A stretch of DNA of 64,000 bases from Tenodera sinensis (Eukaryota; Arthropoda; Insecta; Mantodea; Mantidae): contig CM060965.1 of assembly GCA_030765045.1 (NCBI GenBank), forward strand, positions 149,754,874 to 149,818,873. The letters run 5' to 3'. This document shows, piece after piece, positions 45,340-56,560 of the stretch. The stretch's first letter is position 1; every line of letters starts with the position of its first letter. The translations under genes were made by a program, and so were the position numbers. Under the pieces are notes generated by a model. It was not told the DNA's origin. It did not search any database and was given only the letters and a program-made list of their open reading frames with translations.

Positions 45340-45660
45340 CCTCGTGTAGAGGATTTATACCCCCAGGACGTACAAGATAGCACCTAACTTGTCAAATGCC
45401 TGCTGAGGAGTAGACAAATTCTGATTCAGAGAGAGTAGTCAGGATTGGTAATCAGACCGAAGCCTCATAGGGGAGAGAACAATGAGATAATATGAAATGA
45501 GGGCAAAATGGATGAAAGGAAACGTGATGGAGCAGTTAGAGGAGAACCCGGAGAAAACCAGCCCAGGCGCGGCTTTGTTCATCAGAAAACCCACATGCAG
45601 CCCCCTGGGATCGAACCTGGGCCACCTTGGGGAGACGCGAATGGTCGCCTGTCTCGAAGT
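45340..45660 (-). mobile_element. tRNA-derived SINE, family B, copy 3
   Basis: The minus strand has a B-box-like GGCCCAGGTTCGATCCCAGG near 45610, then CTGGTTTTCTCCGGGTTCTC (45541-45565) and a tail with CCTGGGGGTATAAATCC (45357-45373). These match the family B copies at 46530-46855 and 19625-19990 but are diverged. Confidence 0.7.
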
Positions 45661-45778
45661 TAAAGGACATATTTAAACACCTTCGCTTTCAAAACAAACG
45701 AATCTCAAATCCGAAGACGTTTCTTCCGATTGAGTGCCATTGGGAGAGACTGGAGCAGTCAATGTATATTATATAATA

Positions 45779-45780
<2 letters not shown>

Positions 45781-45833
<53 letters not shown>
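45781..45833. repeat. (TA)26 microsatellite
   Basis: An uninterrupted TA run of 53 bp that also lies inside a spurious Tyr/Ile ORF. Confidence 0.98.
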
Positions 45834-45835
<2 letters not shown>

Positions 45836-45837
45836 TA

Positions 45838-46110
45838 GGAGAAGTCCATGGTTCCATACACCAGAGTAAGGTGTTGGAGAAGTTTAACAACAGTCCCTCA
45901 ACAATCACTTGACCTGTGTTGTGAGGTCCTCAGGTTAGTAAGAGCACTGTTAGGAACATTTTCACGAGGATCTTCAACATCCATTCAAACTTGGACAACT
46001 TCAGGAACTTAGTGGTGATGGCTTTTGTTTTGCATGTGCGTTTTCTCTGTGGAACATACAACAATGACTGGAAGTTCCAAACTCTCCGGCATTGTGTTGA
46101 GGATCATACT
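45838..46110 (+). pseudogene. Tc1/mariner-type transposase, HTH-region relic
   Basis: Two frames give HQSKVLEKFNNSPSTIT and VSKSTVRNIFTR, then HPFKLGQLQELSGDGFCFAC and AFSLWN. This is the order seen in the intact-like stretch at 61798-62031 (NNPYTSTRAVAQEV, SQSSVVRILN, YRLHLYQALHGRDFEARVI, FCEWLL). It is the second helix-turn-helix and the linker before the catalytic domain of DUF4817-type Tc1/mariner transposases. A stop after STIT and at least one frameshift break it. No catalytic part follows. Confidence 0.6.
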
Positions 46111-46529
46111 CCACTTTTATGTGTGTACATTTAGTACTTAATTACTGCCATAACATTGACGTGAAGTGAAGTACATTTTCCAAGAACGTGTTTTCCTTTT
46201 TAGGCATTATACATAAGTTATATCAATTCCCATGCCCCTTATTTCATATAAAGGACAATTCTTTTATAAATTTTATATCCAGGACTGAAATTACTACACA
46301 TTCTGTGCTGTGTAAAGGAGTTTAGTTATACTTTGCGGATTACATTTAAAATGCCATTACATTTAAAATAGTAAGAGTACATGTTCATTTTACATATGAA
46401 TGCGTTAAATTAAGTGACAATATCACTATACTATACTCATTTAAATTTGGTTTCGCCAGTATAACTGTTGCAATTAACTTACGAAGTCACTGCTTGTTAC
46501 GCTTCTTCTTTTTTCCCTGATTACCCTCC
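46111..46529. other. Anonymous sequence
   Basis: AT-rich; nothing recognised. Confidence 0.45.
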
Positions 46530-46855
46530 CCTTATGTAGGACTTATACCCCCTAGGACTTACAAGTCAGCGTAGAGTCATACGCCTGTCGGGAAGCATAG
46601 GGATCTCTGGACCAGAGTGAAGACCTGGAAGCAGGTGGTCAGCCAAGCACTAGGTATGATAGTGAGGAAGAGCATGATGCGAAATGGATGGTTGGAAGGT
46701 TGATAATGGAACAATTGGTGGAATGAATGACGGGGGAAACTGGATAACCCGGAGAAAACCCACCCAGACGCCGCTTCGTCCGCCACGAATACCACAGGCT
46801 GGTTCCACCTAGGTGGTAGGCGAGCGGTCTAACCACTCAGCCACGGCGCCGCCAT
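46530..46855 (-). mobile_element. tRNA-derived SINE, family B, copy 2 (best preserved)
   Basis: The minus strand begins GGCGGCGCCGTGGCTGAGTG then GTTAGACCGCTCGCC, a clear A-box region, and continues CCTAGGTGGAACCAGCC in place of a B box. The body has GGTATTCGTGGCGGACGAAG, GGGTGGGTTTTCTCCGGGTT, CCAGTTTCCCCCGTCATTC and CTTCCAGGTCTTCACTCTG, and the tail AAGTCCTAGGGGGTATAAGT. It is about 320 bp long. The body matches 19625-19990 almost throughout. Confidence 0.85.
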
Positions 46856-46929
46856 TATCTGCTTGTTACTCTCGATTTTAAAGTAATACCAAACAGTAGA
46901 GCTCAAATGAACCTCATAAAACGAGTAGG

Positions 46930-48340
46930 GATTTTTTTTTTTTATTATTTATTCATTTACTATATTAAAGTTCTTCTGGGGTGACACAATTTATTTAAAC
47001 AGGGGTGGTATTTTCCGGTACCGCCGAAGCAAACCAGATGATTCTGACTGAATGTTTAGATGGATCATTGGCTTGGGCAGGTGAAGTATCATGGCGGAGG
47101 TCTTGACACTGAACTGCGGTTTGGGGGGAACATGTGTGGAACTGTGGGAGGACTCTCCCAGTCTGGGGAGTGTCCGAATGTCTTCGATATGGTTGAGTCT
47201 AGTCTCCAGTGCTGTTGTATGTCCTTGTAGAATCTCTTCTTACCACTTATGGACCTTGTGTAGACGTGAGTCATTTATGTAGGTGACCACTTTCTCCAGC
47301 TACTTGTTGAAGTGATCACGGAGGCTATACTTGCCTTTGTGAATAGTGGCTGGAAACGTTGTCTGCAGGTTATGGGTGATGTCCTGGATGTCCTCGAGAG
47401 CACCAGTCAGGGCTGCCTCCCATGCTGCAACTCGGTCGGCGAATCCCAAGTGTTTCTTGTAGTTTCCGCAGTATTGCGGTGTTGTGGAGTACGGCGGTGT
47501 AAAGGCTGTTGTCTACGGCGTCTTGTTGGTGGGCAGTTTGACGGTTGGTGTTGATGTGTGGTTGGTGTGTGACGGCGATGGTCTGGGAGTCGGAGACTGA
47601 TTGTTGTGAGGGCCGTGTTTGAGCTGCAGGCGGCTGACGGCGTGGATTCCTGGGGCACGCCGCCTGGCCCGTGAAGTGACCGGTGCAATTGCACGTGGCA
47701 CAATACAGGGGACGACGTGCAAGGTCGTGGCTGATCCAGAGTGTGGTGATGGTGCCAGCATCACAGTTGTGACAGCGTGTGGCGTCGGTGCAGGCGTCGG
47801 CGGTGTGACCGTATTGGCAACAGCGTCGGCAGGGAGTAGGGCGGACACCTCGGCTACCCTCAACTAGGAGCACCTGCCCAAGGGCAGTGAGCCCATCAGT
47901 CAAGGCTGCAAGCCATCCCAGAACTCCAGGTGTACCAGCAGCGTTGACGGTCCTCTGGTTGTGACAATGCGCGTCGCATTCATAAGAGAAGGTCAACGAC
48001 ATCGGACTGCGCTAAGGAGGAGAGAATCCGGAAGCTGCTAATATACTCCGCGCACAACTGCGCTGTAGCTCTGCAGCCTCGTGCGGTTAGGATGACTCTG
48101 TGTGGGCATTCGGTATTCAACCTCTGGCAGTGTCGTCTGTTTGCCATAGGAGGTTGGTTTCGAAGTGGTTTCGCAGGCTGAGATACCATGCTCTGACGGC
48201 ATAGACGGAGATGGTGGAGTTGGCGAGGAGGCTGACTGAAAACGCCAGCACCATCCCTGCCTCACAGTTTCCTCAGAAGGCTTTTCAGAGGGTTCCTGAA
48301 CTACTGCGGCGACTCTCTTCCTCCTTCTTCCTGGCATGTT
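46930..48340 (-). pseudogene. Retroelement ORF1 (gag-like) with zinc knuckles and A-rich 3' end
   Basis: On the minus strand the ORF begins MPGRRRKRVAAVVQEPSEKP (48337), a basic N-terminus, and shifts frame near 48000. The frame 48002-47370 (210 codons) carries a zinc knuckle C-x2-C-x4-H-x4-C (C58, C61, H66, C71: CRRCCQYGHTADAC), a CHNC pair (C77, C80), and C-x2-C-x4-H-x6-C (C101, C104, H109, C116: CATCNCTGHFTGQAAC). A Gln/Pro/Thr-rich region follows (QPPAAQTRPSQQSV). Later frames read HNLQTTFPATIHKGKYSLRD and EILQGHTTALETRLNHIEDI. The unit ends in A-rich sequence at 46950-46931. This fits the nucleic-acid-binding ORF1 protein of a non-LTR element. No endonuclease or RT follows, so the element is either internally deleted or an ORF1-only derivative. 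Confidence 0.7.
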
Positions 48341-48894
48341 GTCTCTACAGCGGCTGTGACTGAACTCGTAAGGAATCGAGTAGGCAGTGGGATATAAGGT
48401 CGAGTCACTGTTATGTCATTACAAGGCCAGATCATAAGCCAAAATGAAACTAGGTCATGCCATTTACCCAGCTCACCCTGACTGCCGACGATGGGCTCCT
48501 ACAACTACTGTATCCTCAATTCCCACTGTGGCTCCCTAATAAATAACAGTTCACGGAAAACTAGTACTAAACGTAATGGGAAATTAGATATCTTATGTTT
48601 GCACTTAAAGAACCCTATAAGGTTTGTATCATAAGAAAAATAATCAGCAGTGTTGTGGATGTACGAACCAAGTTTATCCACAAGGGTGCTTTTTGTAGTG
48701 ATGTGAGGGCATGCGTTAATTTTGGTGCAATACAGATATGTGCATTTTAGCAAATGCTTGTTAGATGGTTATTGTAAATAATACCTCGTTCGACCATCAT
48801 CTGCTTTCCCCTCGACAGCAGTACTTTGATTTTCTCCAAGATACGCTGATCGTAGAATTCTTCGGAGATATTCCTCTTAACTTACATTGTAAAA
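48341..48894. other. Anonymous sequence
   Basis: It may include the 5' untranslated part of the element at 46930-48340. Otherwise nothing recognised. Confidence 0.4.
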
Positions 48895-49270
48895 TGTAGT
48901 CCCCCCAGTGTGAGGATCCCTAAGATATGGTGGAGATCTATCTCTGCACCAGGGTACGTCAAGCAACCACCAGTCAGGCGACGACAATGTCACGCATTCG
49001 CCGAGAATAGCAGTTACAGTTCGCAAAATCCCCACACAGTAGCGCCAAACTAGTGCATCGCCAACACTTCCGAACCTGAAAGACCGTATTGAAATGAAGG
49101 TGAAATGAAAGGAAGGGACGGAAAATTCGGAGGATACAATTACCCTTTCCAGTATTTGCCTGGTGGCCCGGAAAAAAAAAACGGAAAAAATACTCATGAG
49201 TAAGGAAGGTAACCCGCGGAAATCTAATCCATGACCTTCCGAATGTGAGCAGGTACGTGGCGTATGGTTA
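48895..49270 (-). mobile_element. tRNA-derived SINE-like element
   Basis: The minus strand near 49270 reads CATACGCCACGTACCTGCTC, ACATTCGGAAGGTCATGGAT and TAGATTTCCGCGGGTTACC, a decayed tRNA-like head with a B-box-like GGATTAGATTTCC. Then CCGGGCCACCAGGCAAATAC and about 250 bp of moderately GC-rich body follow, down to a C run near 48905. Boundaries are uncertain. Confidence 0.5.
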
Positions 49271-50260
49271 CTTCCAACTTAATATTCAACCGGAACTAGT
49301 GGCGTTTAGTTCATCTTGGTTAGCTGTTAATTGAAGTTGATAATGCGAAGCTCTGGATTGAACTCCCGCTGGAATCATAATTGGAAAGCGTAATGTAAAT
49401 AGTCAGCTCCTCTCTCCGCAGTGGGCCAGAGAGCCAGGTTCGGTGACGTCGCAGAGTTAATTTGGCTATTAATGTGTCAGACTTTTCCTTCGTAATATTC
49501 ATTTTAACATTACTACATGTAAGCTTATTGGAGCTAGGAAAAGTGAGCGTAATGAGACCAGTAATTAAAGGAATATTAAAATATTTATTTAGAATCCATT
49601 ACTTACCCGGGCAAGATTTATTAAACTTTGCTTGAATTTTTGGAATAAAGAAAGAAAAAGCCTCGAAAGGAGGCAAACACATGGCTCGAAAAAAATCAAA
49701 GGTTTCTTAATGATAAATAGGTTCGGGGATATGTGGGCCCCAGAATACAATTAGTAAAGGAAGTTTGGAAAATAATAAAAGAAAGGCTAGAAGACATGGA
49801 TGGGGAAATTGTATACGCTTAAATAGAGAAAAAAGTCACTTATAAAGTAGGGAGAGAGTTATATCTTAAGGTTTGAGGCGGGGTTGATTGGTTTCGATTG
49901 GGAATATGGAAATTGACAAAAGAAAGGAAGAATACGATTAAGGGAGTATTTCCAATACGCAACGGTAGCGAAATAAGATTCGCTTATCATTAGAATTTTC
50001 AGATACAGACCATTAAAAGAAACAGCTGATTAGCAGACAATGGTTGAACAGAAATAGAATAAACAGTGAGAAGTATTTTGAAAGACCATAAGAAGTGTTT
50101 TGTAAAGCTTTTATGAAATGTAAGGAACAAATAGAAGTGGACCGTGAACACAACAGTTTGAAGGGTGGGACTTCTAAATGTAACTGTTATGGTTCTGAGT
50201 ATTGTCTGATGGCTAGGGCAAGTATCAGGCAAACACTTACGTATATTAGCATATCATGTA
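49271..50260. other. Anonymous sequence with a weak tRNA-like trace
   Basis: At 49312-49375 the plus strand shows CTTGGTTAGCTG, then CTCTGGATTGAACTCCCGCT, a possible degraded SINE head. The rest is AT-rich and unrecognised. Confidence 0.4.
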
Positions 50261-50852
50261 TACAGTATGTTTGCTACAAAACTTGGCCTGCAACTGCATG
50301 TCCCATGTGACCTACGCTGACCTTCGCTGACTGTGTGCGACAGCTATCCTCACACGTGCGTAATTTTTACTGCTATTGGGAAGGTGTTCTGTACTGTTCT
50401 ATTGCAGTTCACACATGAATAACATTAGGAGTGTTTAGAAGTGCTTAGTTTTGTTTGAAGTGTTTTCAAATGAATCGGTTGCAGTATACAGTACAACAAA
50501 GTATTTATGTACGAAATTGGAGAAGGTCAGAACGGTTACCGCGCAAATCTCTTAGGCGTTTTGCACAAGACAAAATTAAAACAAAATATCACGAGATAAA
50601 TGAACTAATCCGTGTTAATTAAAATTACTTCACAAGATACCGTAGATATATTGACACGGATGGACGGCAGTTGCCACAACTCGTCTGATAAGCCATGTTC
50701 TAGTTTTGTTCTGATAATTGTTAATATGATTTGAGATCTCATTTGACGTCCACCGATGCATGAGCCGTGCGACTGCCAGCCCAGTTGTGCAGTATGTGTT
50801 CGGGAGACGGGTCGTGTTCCTGTCGGCCAAGTTTTGCAGTAAACGTACTGTA
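50261..50852. mobile_element. Tc1/mariner deletion derivative with TA target sites
   Basis: The inverted ends TACAGTATGTTTGCTACAAA... (50261-50288) and the reverse complement of 50825-50852 agree at 25 of 28 positions. Both begin TA-CAGT, the usual Tc1 terminus flanked by its TA duplication. The 590-bp interior has MNRLQYTVQQSIYVRNWRRS then LRRFAQDK (from about 50471), matching the start of mariner-type transposases (YTxEQRIFxVxxW). After about 50 codons the coding sequence ends. This is an internally deleted, non-autonomous copy that keeps both ends. Confidence 0.8.
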
Positions 50853-50984
50853 TTATTCCAGTTGGAATATGTGCTGGCTTTCAGTAAGTTAGCTGTATTT
50901 TATTTGTATAATTAGAATTTCTGGAATTGTTGTTATTATTGTTATTACTATTATTACTATTATTGCTATTATTGCTATTACTAT

Positions 50985-51325
50985 TATTATTACTGGTCGT
51001 CTCCTTAGCACTGCTGCTTATGCTTACTTATGGGGACCCTGGTTCGATTCCCCGTCCGGCGTGAGGATTTTCTCCTGCTGGGAGACCTGGCCCGGGGTGC
51101 ATTCAGCCTTGTTACGTCCCTGAGGAGCCAAATGAGGAGCTAGTTGATTGAAAAGTACCAGCCTCTCGTCGAGAAGACCGCATACCCGACTGGGAGGGAC
51201 CGGGGCGGTGACCACGTCCCACCTCCAGTACTGCACCCTACTCATGACGTCTGTGGTGCACAAAAGTGGGAGACGCAGTGGTTGGGAGGTATGCTTTGGT
51301 CTGGAGGACTTCTGTGACATGGGGG
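50985..51325 (+). mobile_element. tRNA-derived SINE inserted in an ATT/ATTACT microsatellite
   Basis: The head has GTCTCCTTAGCACTGCTGCT and a near-consensus B box GGTTCGATTCCCC. A GC-rich body of about 270 bp follows (CCTGCTGGGAGACCTGGCCC, GGGACCGGGGCGGTGACCAC, GACTTCTGTGACATGGGG). It is flanked by ATTACTATT at 50977-50985 and 51326-51334, a possible target duplication, although the microsatellite context weakens that evidence. The strong shift to high GC supports a foreign insertion. Confidence 0.75.
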
Positions 51326-52496
51326 ATTACTATTGTTATTTTATTATTGTTATTATTAGTGCATGTATAAGATATAACGTCTTTTTTCTGCCATCTAGGT
51401 TACGAGATCATTACATCCGCATTTCTTTTCTTCGCGGACACGCCCTTTGTTATGTGCGATATAATACGGGATTAATATAGTACTTGTTCACAGATGTCGT
51501 ATGTACTTTTTGCAGTGCTTGCCTGAATTTGTAATTAAGAGGAAAATGGTTACTAATGTTGAGACCGACATATTGCATATAAAACCTTTAACTCCATAAG
51601 CTCTCTACTGAGGCCAACTTCAGCAGCTGCAACATTTGTATTGCATCTTTTGATATGAACTAATCTGAAAGGCAGAGATTGCGGTCAGTCAGAAGAGGGT
51701 GGTTTGGCGTGTTTCTCGCTGCTAGAATTGCGGCTTTTGGAAGTTATTCCATTACAACTGACCGCGCTTCTGCTTAAGAGCCTTGAGGTTCCTTGAATTG
51801 CCACCAAAACAAGTTTTAATTCAGGCTAGACACGCTTTTAGCTTGATTTTGCACAGGAGAATTAATGGAACTACGTTCCTCTTGGAAAAAGAGAGAGAGA
51901 GAAAAAAAAAAAAGCTACAGCTTACACTTAGCATTACATTTCTTTCCCAAATATGAAACCGTATGGTATAAATGAACTACGCAATATACGTCATCCGAGA
52001 ATATTACGAATTAAACCACGACGTGATGAATGTTTTACAAACAGCTATGAAGAGGATGAAGAAGCATTCGTGCTTAATCCTGTCGTTTCTTAACATTGTA
52101 GAATACAATATACACTTTGATACTACATTATAGCTAGATGTTTTATAGAAAAGCTGGAGTTGCAAGCTACTGATGGCATGTATATCATGGATTTTAATGA
52201 AATTACTATCTCCTGTGTTGTGACATAATCCGCCTGATTGATTTCTTGATTAATGTCAATTTACGTTGGCCACACAGTGTCATTGGCACCGTTTCATTAA
52301 GCTAGCTTTGCTTTTATGTTAACGTGTTTAGTGTTTTCAGAATATACTACCAAACAAAATTAACCCCAAAGTGCAAATAAAGTATGTGTAACCTTCGCAG
52401 AACAAGGATTCACTCACTTGTTTTTACTTTCTCTACTACATACTGATACCGAAATTATAGATTAAGAAAATTAATCATTTAAAATATAATTTAACA
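51326..52496. other. Anonymous sequence
   Basis: Begins with the continuing TTATT-type microsatellite (to about 51360). A short AGAG/A-rich run lies at 51890-51913. No gene recognised. Confidence 0.45.
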
Positions 52497-52634
<138 letters not shown>

Positions 52635-54779
52635 CGTAATCATAATCATCATAATAGTAATCAATAATTATCAATAATAATCAATAATAATCAATAATAA
52701 TAATAATAATAATCAATAATGAATGAATAGGGAAAAGGAACGTAAATATAAGTGTACGAGTGCGGGTTATAACTATTTTAGACAGGAAAGGAAAGGGAGT
52801 GTCACTTTTAGCTGATAGAACACTCTTGACTTGTCTGTCGAAGTGAACTCTTTGGAGCGTCTAAGTGCGTGAAACATTGAAATCAACGGACAAAAAATTA
52901 TGTATCACAGTGAAGCATGTTAGGTATGTAAATAAGAGCACAATCTTGTTTGACTGCTAAATTGTTTGGTCGGCAAAGTCTCATTGGAAAAATGGAAAAC
53001 ATTTATTAAAACGGTATCACCATAATTAGGGTCCTCCTTTCTAAGTTAAACACATGCACACCCTAAAAGGGGAACCTCAGTGTTCGACTGACGGCAAGGG
53101 GCTGCACATAAAGGAATTTGAGACATTGTTAGGCGGTGTGGGGCACTATTGGTTGTAACGGCTTCACCTACTAGGAATATATTGCGACTTCAAACTGTCT
53201 CGTCAACGTGTGATTCCAAACATGTATTAACTGCTACAAATTCTTTTCAATGTGTGGCTAAATAAGTGATTCAATGCCTGTAGGTTAGGTATAGGTTACC
53301 CAACGAAGAGAGACACCTTGTCTAGCAAGAACTATAACGGGTTCTCATTCCAGGAGAGGTGATTAAGTGAAGAAACCACAGGAAGCTACGGATTGTAGAA
53401 ACCTTAACAGTTGTTGCCTCGAAAACCCATCTCACTACTGCAGCTGCTGACAGATGAAAATATTGAAATAGGGCACGAGGTTAGCAGTCCACGGATTCCA
53501 CCAGATGATATGCAAGAACAATAACTACCACGAAACAAATATGGAGTGTGAATGTAGGCTGTCTAAAAGGCGTGTGGCAACTATCACAAGAAGGACAAAG
53601 TCAATCAGTGAATATGAAAACATATAACTTATCTTGGCTCTTTGGCCTCAATTAATTGTATTATTATGATGATCCCTTTGAGCAGGCGTTCCGAGGTTAC
53701 CAGACGGTGACTTTTTATTTTATTTCAGCATAAAATTCTTACCATGGCTTACTTCGAAAGGGAAATCCTCTGTGCTACAACGAAATATGTAATGGAACTA
53801 TTTCTACAAAGGCTCATCTCTATTAATATGAAGTAAATAGGAAAAAATAAGCGTCCGTAAAATAGTTTGCTGAAGCTATAGACCACCAAAAACTGGAGTG
53901 GAGCAATTCAATTGAATATAGCGCATGAACATTAAAAGAAAATCTGAAAGTGTACACATAGTCTTCATTAGTATGCATCGGCGGACTGGTTCAGTGGGCA
54001 CGAAAACTACAAGGTGTGCTAGGAAACAATTTATGATTGTGTTGTTTAAAAACTATGTGCACGTCCTCTCGTAGACGATGAACTAATGCTAGTTCATAAG
54101 GAGACACTAGATGGTAGATATGAAGAGAGTGTATAGTGAAAGAACAGTGCTTGTTTGTTGTTAACTAGAGAAAGCAATGGGCAAGATGGAAGGTGACTAT
54201 CGTGGACAAAGATGGACTGCATGCTTTGTGTGGAAAGAAGGAGTAAAAAAGTTGGGGAAAAGTTGTGCGTACATTGCATTTCACGGGACTTGACAAAAGC
54301 CTAGGAGAGCAGAGTTGAGTTTCTGTTGGATAACACGAAGGACGCACTACAAGGTAAAATTTCGACAATAATATGGATTTGCAGACAGTTGTTCATAATT
54401 GGGTGCAGAGTATCCCTAAACAATGGTTCCCGGACGCAAAATGAAGTTGCCAGGAAGATGGCAGCAATGTATTGACGTTGGTGGGGAGTATATTGAGACA
54501 TCCCATGTGCATTAAATGATTTTTAGTAATAAATAAGGCATAAACTATTACGGTAAATCATTTCCGAACCTACTTTGTATAAACAGGCTATTGTGATATA
54601 ATAGTTCCTGAAGTGGTCCCGTGTAAAAAGAAACTAAATACCCTTGTTGAATATATTATACTAACCCTTTAAGGTAGGTACGTCGTTGTCCACTTAAATG
54701 TTTAAATCCATTTGTTTTATGCAATACCGACCTGGATGCAATAAGCTGAAACAGCACATTTTATGTAAGTTTTGCTAAT
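52635..54779. other. Anonymous sequence
   Basis: Three overlapping 61-67 codon minus ORFs (54094-54501) have no recognised motif. No repeat seen in 2.1 kb. Confidence 0.45.
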
Positions 54780-55255
54780 GCAGGTATGAAAGCGAAGAAG
54801 AATAACACGAGTTTCACAAAAATACTTGAGCGACGCCGTTGCAATAAGTTGATTCTACAAGAAGCCTATTTGTCTACAAGAAACTACGAGGTATACGAAG
54901 AGGTCCATTGCATCGCTACTGATGGGAATACCAGAAGAACTGATGTCATTGCTATTGAAAGAACCAAACAAACAGGCCAAATAATTGAGCCTACAGTGCG
55001 ATTTGAAGTGGATTTCAAACAACCAGCCTCGTAGACCTCGAAAAGAAAAAAATATATACTCCTACCACACCATATTTTAAAGATAAATATAAAATCAGCA
55101 CCTTCATTGCCGTGGGTCTAATTATTGGCAGTTCCGGAACAATCCCAAAACAGCTTCTGGAATTCTCTCAGCAATTTTTCATCCACAAGTAGCTGTGTAT
55201 GGAAGTTGGCCTTATAGCATTGAAAGGCTCAATACAAATTTTGAACAATAATTCG
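54780..55255 (+). pseudogene. Retroelement C-terminal nuclease-like domain
   Basis: An 82-codon frame (54786-55034) reads NYEVYEEVHCIATDGNTRRT, then DVIAIERTKQTGQIIEPTVR and FEVDF. After a stop it continues in other frames as YFKDKYKISTF-like, GLIIGSSGTIPKQLLEFSQQ and ALKGSIQILNNN. I recognise this order from the extreme C-terminus of insect non-LTR retroelement proteins: EVH-x-ADGSTRRADIVxID, DPTVRFE, GLxxGARGTIPKFFxEF, then SVQIL. The D/E residues in RTDVIAIE and PTVRFEVD suggest a PD-(D/E)xK restriction-like endonuclease fold, as in R2-type elements; that assignment is inference. No RT is visible upstream and the reading frame is lost after residue 82. Confidence 0.7.
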
Positions 55256-55384
55256 TACACTACTTGTTAACGTGAATTTGTATTCTTATTGTTATGAACC
55301 TTTATTCCCAATAATTCTTGTATTACCATTTTTACTTTCCCCACTACGTATAGTAAGTAGAAGTATTATTGCACTCCATCCAAA

Positions 55385-55495
55385 CATTCTATGCCAACAT
55401 TCACCGGAAATATGTTTTGAGGTCCCCTGAATGAAAAAAAAAGCATTTTCAGAGAAAAAGATCCGTGTGTGTCTGTGTCTATGGGCAGCATACTT
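55385..55495 (-). repeat. CA-containing interspersed repeat R3, copy 4 (inverted)
   Basis: The minus strand has a short CACAGACACACACGG stretch, then TCTGAAAATGC and CAGGGGACCTCAAAACATAT then TTCCGGTGAA, the same order as the other R3 copies. Confidence 0.6.
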
Positions 55496-56454
55496 GACAA
55501 ACGAAAAGTCGATTAAAACCAAAGTTGGTAATTCAGTTTAATATATTTTAAGGATGGGACAAGAAGATTTTGAAGAAAATTCCTCTAGCCTAAAGTACCC
55601 TTTACATAGAAAATTTTCGATAATTTTGATTTTCTCGAAAATGACTTACAATTTTGATTAAAATGGCGTATGTTTAAGATATTTCAATAGAAATGAAATT
55701 TGTTTTGAATTCTCTGACTATAGCCCATGTAGTCCTGCTTACTCTGGATAAGTTTTCCGTTACATAGACCAAATCTTACCATAAAAGAAGTGTAGATCTT
55801 ATTAACTCACATAATTTATTCCAATTTTGTTGTTGTTGTAGTTGTTCATTTTTTATACGTCGGCCGTGCAAAGAGAAGGGAATTTGAAAGCTTTAAGGAT
55901 TTGACTATCGCTCAAAGCCTACTGTATTCCCACATTCCTCTTGTACCTGAAACGGTACATATTAGTAAGTATGTTGTACATTAGGTTAGAACATAATTTG
56001 TATATAGATAAATATTTTATTGTTAGTGATAAGCAGTTACACTTGGAAACTTGTAAAATGTAAATAGCGACCAAGCGGTCTTCAAACGCCTCATTCAGGT
56101 ATTGAGAAGAAACAAACAGGATGCGGGGCTTTGTCACCCCTCACTGCTCAGGTATTTCATACTGACCGTAGCAAGGGGAGGTACCGTTATGAACAAAGTG
56201 GAGGACCACAAAAAGGGTCGGTGCAGTGAACTCTGGGTGGCAGAAAGACTCAAGTACTTGAATGAGACAGGTGTAGCTGTGAGGGAGCTGGTATAGGATA
56301 AAGTGAATAAAGTCAATGCCGAATGGTAAGAAACATTTATTAATCCACCTGCATAACCACCCCTGAAGAAGAGTCAACAGCCGAGGGCAACGGAGACGAC
56401 GTCTTGGCAGTACATATTCCTCCCTTCACAACACACCAAACTACCCGTCTCATA
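55496..56454. other. Anonymous sequence
   Basis: ORFs of 60-78 codons on both strands at 55919-56377 without recognised motifs. Confidence 0.45.
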
Positions 56455-56560
56455 CCTACAAGAAAACTAGTAATAAGATAATTTCTGCAAATGTTAACTC
56501 AACTAACACGAAGATAGAGGAATAAGAGTTTGTAAGAATTCTACATCAAAATGTAATTAG
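56455..56560. repeat. Unnamed repeat R2, copy 4 (short)
   Basis: CTACAAGAAAACTAGTAATA, AGATAATTTCTGCAAATGTT and AAGAGTTTGTAAGAATTCTA match the right half of copy 1 (3585-3665) and copy 2 (21300-21385). Confidence 0.65.

Noticed and set aside
47407..47867. Overlapping frames of 82-116 codons on both strands within the ORF1 fragment
   Set aside because: They are alternate-frame readings of the GC-rich zinc-knuckle region; the frame carrying the Cys motifs is the meaningful one.
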